Source of the DNA: DATFMH01 sp035267045 | GTDB taxonomy: Bacteria > Bacteroidota > Rhodothermia > Balneolales > DATFMH01 | Direction: 5' to 3' | DNA length: 28,202 nt | Assembly (NCBI GenBank): GCA_035267045.1 | Contig: DATFMH010000160.1 | Location: forward strand, 1-28,202 | Part shown: positions 23,198-28,202 of the stretch, in pieces | Numbering within the stretch: position 1 is the first letter of the stretch | Layout: the number at the start of each line of letters is the position of its first letter | Translations under genes and position numbers: made by a program | The notes under the pieces: model-generated | What the model saw: only the letters and a program-made list of their open reading frames with translations | Told to the model about the DNA's origin: nothing | Database searches by the model: none

Positions 23198-26100
23198 CTA
23201 TTTAAGCAAGATCATCTTTTTTATGCTCGTAAAATTTTTCGTGCGTAAGCGATAAAAATAGAGACCGCTAGATAAACGTGAGGCATCAAATGTAATCGTA
23301 TGAAGTCCGGCACTTTCTTTTTGATCAACCAGTACAGCTACTCTCCTTCCGAGAATATCGTAAATCGTCATATGTACTTGTTGCGCCGCTTTTAACCGGT
23401 AAGAAATCGTAGTCGTCGGATTAAATGGGTTCGGATAGTTTTGATATAATTTATATTGAGCCGGTTTTTGATTGGATGACTGAATACCGGCTAAAACCGT
23501 ATTATTATGAAAACTGTTATATAGCGACCAGTTACTTGTAGTACTATCCCCAATGGAGCGAACCCGCCAATAATAGGTTGAATCAATTTGAATATCAGGC
23601 ACCGAAACCATGGTATCCGTAACCGTTGTATCCAATATCATAGCGTAGCTGAAATTCCTATTATGGGATAATTGTACCTTATATTTTTGTGCTCCTACCT
23701 GTTTGTGCCAAATAAGACGGGTTTTCAGTGAATCTTCGTCAGACTGATCATTGGGCGATAGTAACGCCGGTGGTAATAACAGGAATTTTTTCTTCGCTAA
23801 AAGAGCAACTTCGGTATCGGCTAACGCCCTGTTGTAGACGATTACATTATCCATCATTCCATCAAAAAAGTTCTGAGATAACCCGATACCGTGACCTATT
23901 TGTATTGGGCTCGTAACACTGGCATTCCCGAATTTTGTCACCGGAAAATCCAGTTTATTCTTTAATTTACCATTCAGATACACCTTAATCGTATTACCAT
24001 CATAAGTGAAGGTAATATGTGACCAGGTATTCAAAGGGGCCTGTTCATTACTTTGAACCCGTTTCTCCTGCCATTGATCATTGAATATATTTCCGGTCAC
24101 ATTCCCCTGGGATAACATTAAACGCCAGAAATTATCATGTACGATCACTCCCACTTCATTATTATACGACCTGGGATACACCCAAGCTGCAACAGTTATC
24201 TTGTTTTTAATTGACAGATAAGAAGCAGATTCAGTTATATTTATATAACCGGAGCTTCCATCAAAGTCGTATGCACTGTTTGCGTTGCCAGCCTGATCCT
24301 TCGTTAATTGAACTCCGCCTTTAACAACCCCGTTATTGACATCTGGTCCGGCATCATCGGCATTTCCCTGGAATGGATAATACGCTATAATACCATCTTC
24401 AAGATTGATCCCGGCAACTCTGAATTCGGATACATTCGACCATGGACCTGATTGTCCCGTTTTATTTGCCCGCACTCTCCAGTAGAAGCTAATTCCTGTA
24501 TCTAAACTATCAAGAGTAGTAACCGTATCTGTTATATCCGAATAAGTATAAAGAATCTTGTTAAATGCCCGATCACTAGCTATCTGCATGTCATAATTTT
24601 CAGCTCCATCTACTTTGCTCCACTTAAATTGAAGCGAATCGGGATTTAAATCTTTACCATCACCCGGATATGATAGTATCGGGCTCGTCAAATACAATGG
24701 CCCGTTGGTAACAACATATTTATCGATCCGCTGATTATTCATTTTGACACTAACAGTGAAACCAGCTTTATTGTTAGATAAATCTGGAGTGATTTTCGTA
24801 ATAGTACTATCGAAAGCAACAGCATATACATGAACATCGGGATTAGTACCCCATGATGTTGGGATATTGACCCACAATTTAGTACCGGGACCTTGTGGAT
24901 AAAAAACGACTAAACTATCGGAATATGCATGGTAAACAATATAATTGTCACCGCTTGTCAGATCGTGACCATTAAACTTTTGAAAAATCCCTGCTTTATA
25001 CTCTCCGTTATTATCTGTCATTAAAAATCCATCTGGCGCAATAATATCATTGCCAGTCTGCAGATTATTCAACTTCGACCAATTGGTAGTAACTTTATAA
25101 TTATCATACGTTGTTACAGTCACACTATCGCTTTGGTGGGTATAACTTCTGACGCGTTCGTCAGCCAATAAAGACATTGCATTTTTTTGAAGAGAAGCTG
25201 CAATCCATAACCATTTCTTTTGTGTATCTGCGAACGAATCAACGTAACTAAGGAACTGATCCATAGCAAAGCTCCAGGTAATCATATCTTTCGACTTGAT
25301 GTAATTATCGGTAGCATCATACATCAAAATCTTATCACCCACCATATATGGGATCAAGGGAAACAATTCCCAATTCCCTTTACCCCAGGCGCCGTCACCT
25401 AATTCCTGGTCACCATTTGATGTAAACTCCAGGATACTTCCTTCAAACCCTAAAAGTGGTTTTACCATCCTGTCATAACCAAATTCATCGATGATATTCA
25501 TACTTTTATATTTCCTCGCGTATTCGAGCCACCCCTGGGCCTGGGCATATGTATTGGGTTCCGATGGATTATAATCTAGTCCCGCCCGGGATCCAATCTG
25601 GTCAACAAACAAAGTCTTAGGCGCTATATATTTTTTAACATTATCCATCTGCTGCTGAAGCCTTGATATCACCGAGGAATTCCAGGGTGTTATTCCATAT
25701 CCGCCGTGAATATGTGTTCCAGACCCATATTGTTCATAATGAGGCTTCCCGCCATGATCTAAAACAGCTACATCCTGGGGATTTAACATTTGAAGTGTGG
25801 GGGACTGATCATCCCAAAAAGTTGGATTTATATAAGGTTCCATGACATGCCCAAGGCTTTTTGCATTGTCTGATAAAGCTTTCAAATCCTGGTTTGATCC
25901 AAATCGCTTATCCGGTGGAAATATATCCGGATTATTTTCATCAAAACCCCGTTCTTCCCAACCCAATATGAAGAGTAAACTTGGTTTGGGAATCTCTGAT
26001 AATAATTGTTTATAACGGCCCCTGTTTGAAAGGGGCAAATCGTGATAATTATATTCATCATCAATGCCAATTTTATTATACAAGGCTTCAACTATTTTCT

Positions 26101-27031
26101 GATAATCTGCTCCAAGTTTATCATGAACGGAAGGAGCTGAATCCAAGCCATAATCCTTTCTGTAATCCTCTGCTGTTGTATATACATCCTGGCCCACTCT
26201 AAATCGTAGGATCGGAGAATCCCACTCTTGTCCCGAAGGAAGAACTGGCTGGAAATTATGGGCCAGGACATAAACATCTTTTTGGAGATCGTTGTTATAC
26301 TCGTAGTATAGTCTTCTGACTACCAAAGGTGTTAGATCTTTCTTGAGTATATGATAAAAGGCAAAGTTCCCATTCGTTGTTTCCAACTGGATATAATCGG
26401 CAAAATTTAATGCTGATGGATAATTCCCGTTATTCCAATCCTTATGATCGGTAAAAAATCCCTGGTGTAACTTAACACCCGGTAAGACCGGTAGATAAGC
26501 ATTCTTTATATTCGATAGATTAAACATCAGATTCCTTGGAATATTAACTGATAATACCGAATCGCCGGCATTATTCTTTAAATGCATTTCAAGATCAAAA
26601 TAATGTCCATCAGAAAAGGTGAATGTTGTTGACACCGTCACTTTTTGTGTCATATTTTGATCAGGTGTGTAATGAAATACCAAAGAATCACCACTTGAGT
26701 ACCATTGATAAGAAAACCTGTTCGATTGTCCTCCTACAAAATTCACACTATAAATATCTCCACCATTTAGAAAAGCAACTCTCCATAGGCTACTGTTCTC
26801 ATCACCTATCGAGATGATTTTATTGGTAGATTTATCCTTTATAAAATCGATGTGCCCATCTTGCTTGCTTAATGCCACTTCATAAAATGAATTGCCGGCA
26901 AACAGGGTGTCTGAATTGCTATCATTAAATGAAACTGATTGGGCAAGCGAGTGCATATTGGCCCCAAGTAGAAAAACAGCAGATAATGCTGCATAGAACA
27001 TTATCTGCTTCATGAGTTTGATTCTTTTCAT
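23198..27031 (-). CDS. Large T9SS-secreted multidomain protein, putative glycoside hydrolase (DUF6259-like)
   Basis: A 1277-residue exported protein. Residues 1-30 are a signal peptide. Residues about 35-290 form a beta-sandwich, and 300-640 look like a TIM-barrel with strand motifs SLLFILGWEERGFDENNPD, HVMEPYINP, TLFVDQIGSR (Asp477) and NIIDEFGYD (Asp515/Glu516). This resembles the DUF6259/GH101-like clan, so endo-acting glycosidase activity is likely but unproven. A beta domain follows (about 640-780), then Fn3 (781-875), a LamG-type lectin domain (876-1084, DFDGSSGYI and WSHITFTYDG), a second Fn3 (1085-1186) and a T9SS type A sorting domain (1195-1277, NYPNPFNPTTTISY to MILLK). It should be released or anchored at the cell surface. 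Met7 is an alternative start. It follows the next T9SS gene by 21 bases. Confidence 0.85.
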   Translation of the reverse strand: MKRIKLMKQIMFYAALSAVFLLGANMHSLAQSVSFNDSNSDTLFAGNSFYEVALSKQDGHIDFIKDKSTNKIISIGDENSSLWRVAFLNGGDIYSVNFVGGQSNRFSYQWYSSGDSLVFHYTPDQNMTQKVTVSTTFTFSDGHYFDLEMHLKNNAGDSVLSVNIPRNLMFNLSNIKNAYLPVLPGVKLHQGFFTDHKDWNNGNYPSALNFADYIQLETTNGNFAFYHILKKDLTPLVVRRLYYEYNNDLQKDVYVLAHNFQPVLPSGQEWDSPILRFRVGQDVYTTAEDYRKDYGLDSAPSVHDKLGADYQKIVEALYNKIGIDDEYNYHDLPLSNRGRYKQLLSEIPKPSLLFILGWEERGFDENNPDIFPPDKRFGSNQDLKALSDNAKSLGHVMEPYINPTFWDDQSPTLQMLNPQDVAVLDHGGKPHYEQYGSGTHIHGGYGITPWNSSVISRLQQQMDNVKKYIAPKTLFVDQIGSRAGLDYNPSEPNTYAQAQGWLEYARKYKSMNIIDEFGYDRMVKPLLGFEGSILEFTSNGDQELGDGAWGKGNWELFPLIPYMVGDKILMYDATDNYIKSKDMITWSFAMDQFLSYVDSFADTQKKWLWIAASLQKNAMSLLADERVRSYTHQSDSVTVTTYDNYKVTTNWSKLNNLQTGNDIIAPDGFLMTDNNGEYKAGIFQKFNGHDLTSGDNYIVYHAYSDSLVVFYPQGPGTKLWVNIPTSWGTNPDVHVYAVAFDSTITKITPDLSNNKAGFTVSVKMNNQRIDKYVVTNGPLYLTSPILSYPGDGKDLNPDSLQFKWSKVDGAENYDMQIASDRAFNKILYTYSDITDTVTTLDSLDTGISFYWRVRANKTGQSGPWSNVSEFRVAGINLEDGIIAYYPFQGNADDAGPDVNNGVVKGGVQLTKDQAGNANSAYDFDGSSGYINITESASYLSIKNKITVAAWVYPRSYNNEVGVIVHDNFWRLMLSQGNVTGNIFNDQWQEKRVQSNEQAPLNTWSHITFTYDGNTIKVYLNGKLKNKLDFPVTKFGNASVTSPIQIGHGIGLSQNFFDGMMDNVIVYNRALADTEVALLAKKKFLLLPPALLSPNDQSDEDSLKTRLIWHKQVGAQKYKVQLSHNRNFSYAMILDTTVTDTMVSVPDIQIDSTYYWRVRSIGDSTTSNWSLYNSFHNNTVLAGIQSSNQKPAQYKLYQNYPNPFNPTTTISYRLKAAQQVHMTIYDILGRRVAVLVDQKESAGLHTITFDASRLSSGLYFYRLRTKNFTSIKKMILLK

Positions 27032-27052
27032 AATATTTTTTGCATCCTGTAT

Positions 27053-28202
27053 CTATTTCATCAAAACAAGCTTTTTGGTCATAGTGAATAATCCTGCCTT
27101 CAAGCGGTACAGATACACGCCGCTGGATAATCGGGAAGCATTCCAATTCACGGTATACTGACCTGCCGGCATTTCACGGTTAACCAATGTGGCCACAACC
27201 TGCCCCAAAAGATTATATACTTTCAATGAGACAAATCCCTGGTGGGCAATACCGTATTTGATTGTAGTCGTTGGGTTAAATGGGTTCGGGTAGTTTTGTG
27301 ATAATGAATATTCACCCGGTACCTGCATATGTTGCATGATACCCGGACTAAATGACTTCTCTTCGACTTGTTTTGTTTTTTTGCTCAATACAGTTAGCAG
27401 GTCATTGATGTCACTTTTTATTTGATCTCTGGCTGATTGATCGGTAACCCATAACTGATGATTGCTTTCATCATGATCAAACCGGTGATTTTTCCTGTTT
27501 TTATGATGATGCTTTTCATCCTTTCGATGTGTATCCCCGGTATTGACTAAATGATTCAGTATGAATTCGGAAAGAATATGATAAGCTTCCTTTTTCTTCC
27601 CTTTATCAAATTTTTCTTTGGATCTTTTAATACTTTCAATCAATTCTTTTTGTCGTTCTTTCCCGGGTTTTTTAAAATCACTTATTGGAAGAGAACCAAC
27701 AAACGTTATGAGATCCTGGTAACGGTCCGTAATGGTCTTTTTAGCGGCCCCAATAGTTATCGGCGTCAAATGATAAGCTACAGCGGCAACAAAACCCTCA
27801 TACCTGGTTCCGTTTATGGTTACATTTGTTGTGTCCACATAAGTAGTGGATGTTCCCCGGCCCTGATCGTCCGGGCCTGAATTGGAATAAAGATTCCATC
27901 GGCTATTGGTTGCATCCCAATAATACAGGCCCTTCAGATCACTTTCGAGTACACCCGCCTGTCTGAGGTCATTCGCCGTATAGTACACTCGAATAGTTAC
28001 CGGCCAGTTGATAGTACCGCTGGTCTGGACATCCATGTATTTACCCACTCCGGCTATCGTTGATGTTGTGATATCCTGTGACCCCGGTGGTGGACCGGCA
28101 TATGAAGCCACTTCTACAGTAGCTCCGCTGGAACCTGTATTATAATTTATAGTCGTTGATGAATTGGTAAAATCATTCAACGAACCCGATGAATTGGCAC
28201 TC
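27053..28202 (-). CDS. C-terminal part of a T9SS-secreted protein with FIMAH-like domain (runs off window)
   Basis: Only the last 382 residues are visible. The frame is open to the window edge (SANSSGS precedes LNDFTNSS), so the TTG at 28180 is not the start. About the first 150 residues form a beta domain (WPVTIRVYYTANDL, GLYYWDATNSRW, FVAAVAYHLTPITIG). Next comes a helical FIMAH-like domain (YQDLITFVGSL, ELIESIKRSKEKFDKGKKKEAYHILSEFI, then QSARDQIKSDINDLLTVL) whose centre is interrupted by a His/Lys/Asp-rich loop of about 30 residues. The last 80 residues are a T9SS type A sorting domain (NYPNPFNPTTTIKY to LVLMK). It is the upstream member of a two-gene operon with the putative glycosidase. 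The catalytic or binding part presumably lies beyond the window. Confidence 0.85.
   Translation of the reverse strand, partial: SANSSGSLNDFTNSSTTINYNTGSSGATVEVASYAGPPPGSQDITTSTIAGVGKYMDVQTSGTINWPVTIRVYYTANDLRQAGVLESDLKGLYYWDATNSRWNLYSNSGPDDQGRGTSTTYVDTTNVTINGTRYEGFVAAVAYHLTPITIGAAKKTITDRYQDLITFVGSLPISDFKKPGKERQKELIESIKRSKEKFDKGKKKEAYHILSEFILNHLVNTGDTHRKDEKHHHKNRKNHRFDHDESNHQLWVTDQSARDQIKSDINDLLTVLSKKTKQVEEKSFSPGIMQHMQVPGEYSLSQNYPNPFNPTTTIKYGIAHQGFVSLKVYNLLGQVVATLVNREMPAGQYTVNWNASRLSSGVYLYRLKAGLFTMTKKLVLMK

Noticed and set aside
28178..28180. TTG as the start of the right-edge gene
   Set aside because: The frame stays open through the window edge with similar Ser/Asn-rich coding sequence, and a sorting-domain protein without a signal peptide would make no sense.
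1..28202. tRNA, rRNA, riboswitch, integrase, toxin-antitoxin or defence genes
   Set aside because: None was seen on either strand by eye; no cloverleaf with CCA-type end, no integrase or transposase motif.

Overview
The window is a piece of an AT-rich chromosome from a bacterium of the Fibrobacteres-Chlorobi-Bacteroidetes (FCB) group. The strongest evidence is two secreted proteins on the right edge that end in a type IX secretion (T9SS) C-terminal sorting domain of the NYPNPFNPTT type. That wording is typical of Ignavibacteriota, Calditrichota, Balneolota/Rhodothermota and related candidate phyla. Some genes have Shine-Dalgarno-like sites and several promoters look sigma70-like (TTGnnn, 16-17 bp, TAnnnT), so a lineage outside class Bacteroidia is more likely. 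The phylum cannot be fixed from sequence inspection alone.

Left block (1-4500): a peroxiredoxin of the archaeal-type 1-Cys/Prx6 group, then on the opposite strand a large secreted VPS10/sortilin-like beta-propeller protein with ten Asp-box repeats.

Hydroxyproline block (4515-10586): an AraC-type regulator is transcribed away from a four-gene operon. The operon encodes a DHDPS-family pyrroline-4-hydroxy-2-carboxylate deaminase, an alpha-ketoglutaric semialdehyde dehydrogenase, a two-cysteine 4-hydroxyproline 2-epimerase and a DadA-like FAD D-hydroxyproline dehydrogenase. Together these turn trans-4-hydroxy-L-proline into 2-oxoglutarate: epimerase, then oxidase, then deaminase, then aldehyde dehydrogenase. 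No transporter is present. A 17-bp perfect hairpin closes the operon.

Middle block (10589-14556): a MerR/TipAS regulator, a GNAT acetyltransferase, a membrane fatty-acid desaturase (TTG start) and a bifunctional Ada methyltransferase/regulator.

Envelope and peptidase block (14805-22961): a secreted S9 prolyl-oligopeptidase-family peptidase, an exported alpha/beta hydrolase, an outer-membrane beta-barrel protein with an elaborate 5' control region, and an 905-residue M16 zinc peptidase. The control region has two identical TTGCA-N4-TGCAA dyads 31 bp apart, then a sigma54-like -24/-12 element. Between barrel and M16 genes lies a pair of inverted REP-like palindromes, and a 15-bp perfect inverted repeat sits just ahead of the M16 gene.

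Right block (23198-28202): two co-oriented T9SS cargo genes 21 bp apart. One is a 1277-residue putative glycosidase (DUF6259-like region, Fn3, LamG, Fn3, sorting domain). The other runs off the window and carries a FIMAH-like domain interrupted by a His-rich loop. Taken together, the window suits a heterotroph that degrades proteins or glycoproteins outside the cell and uses the hydroxyproline released; that link is inference.
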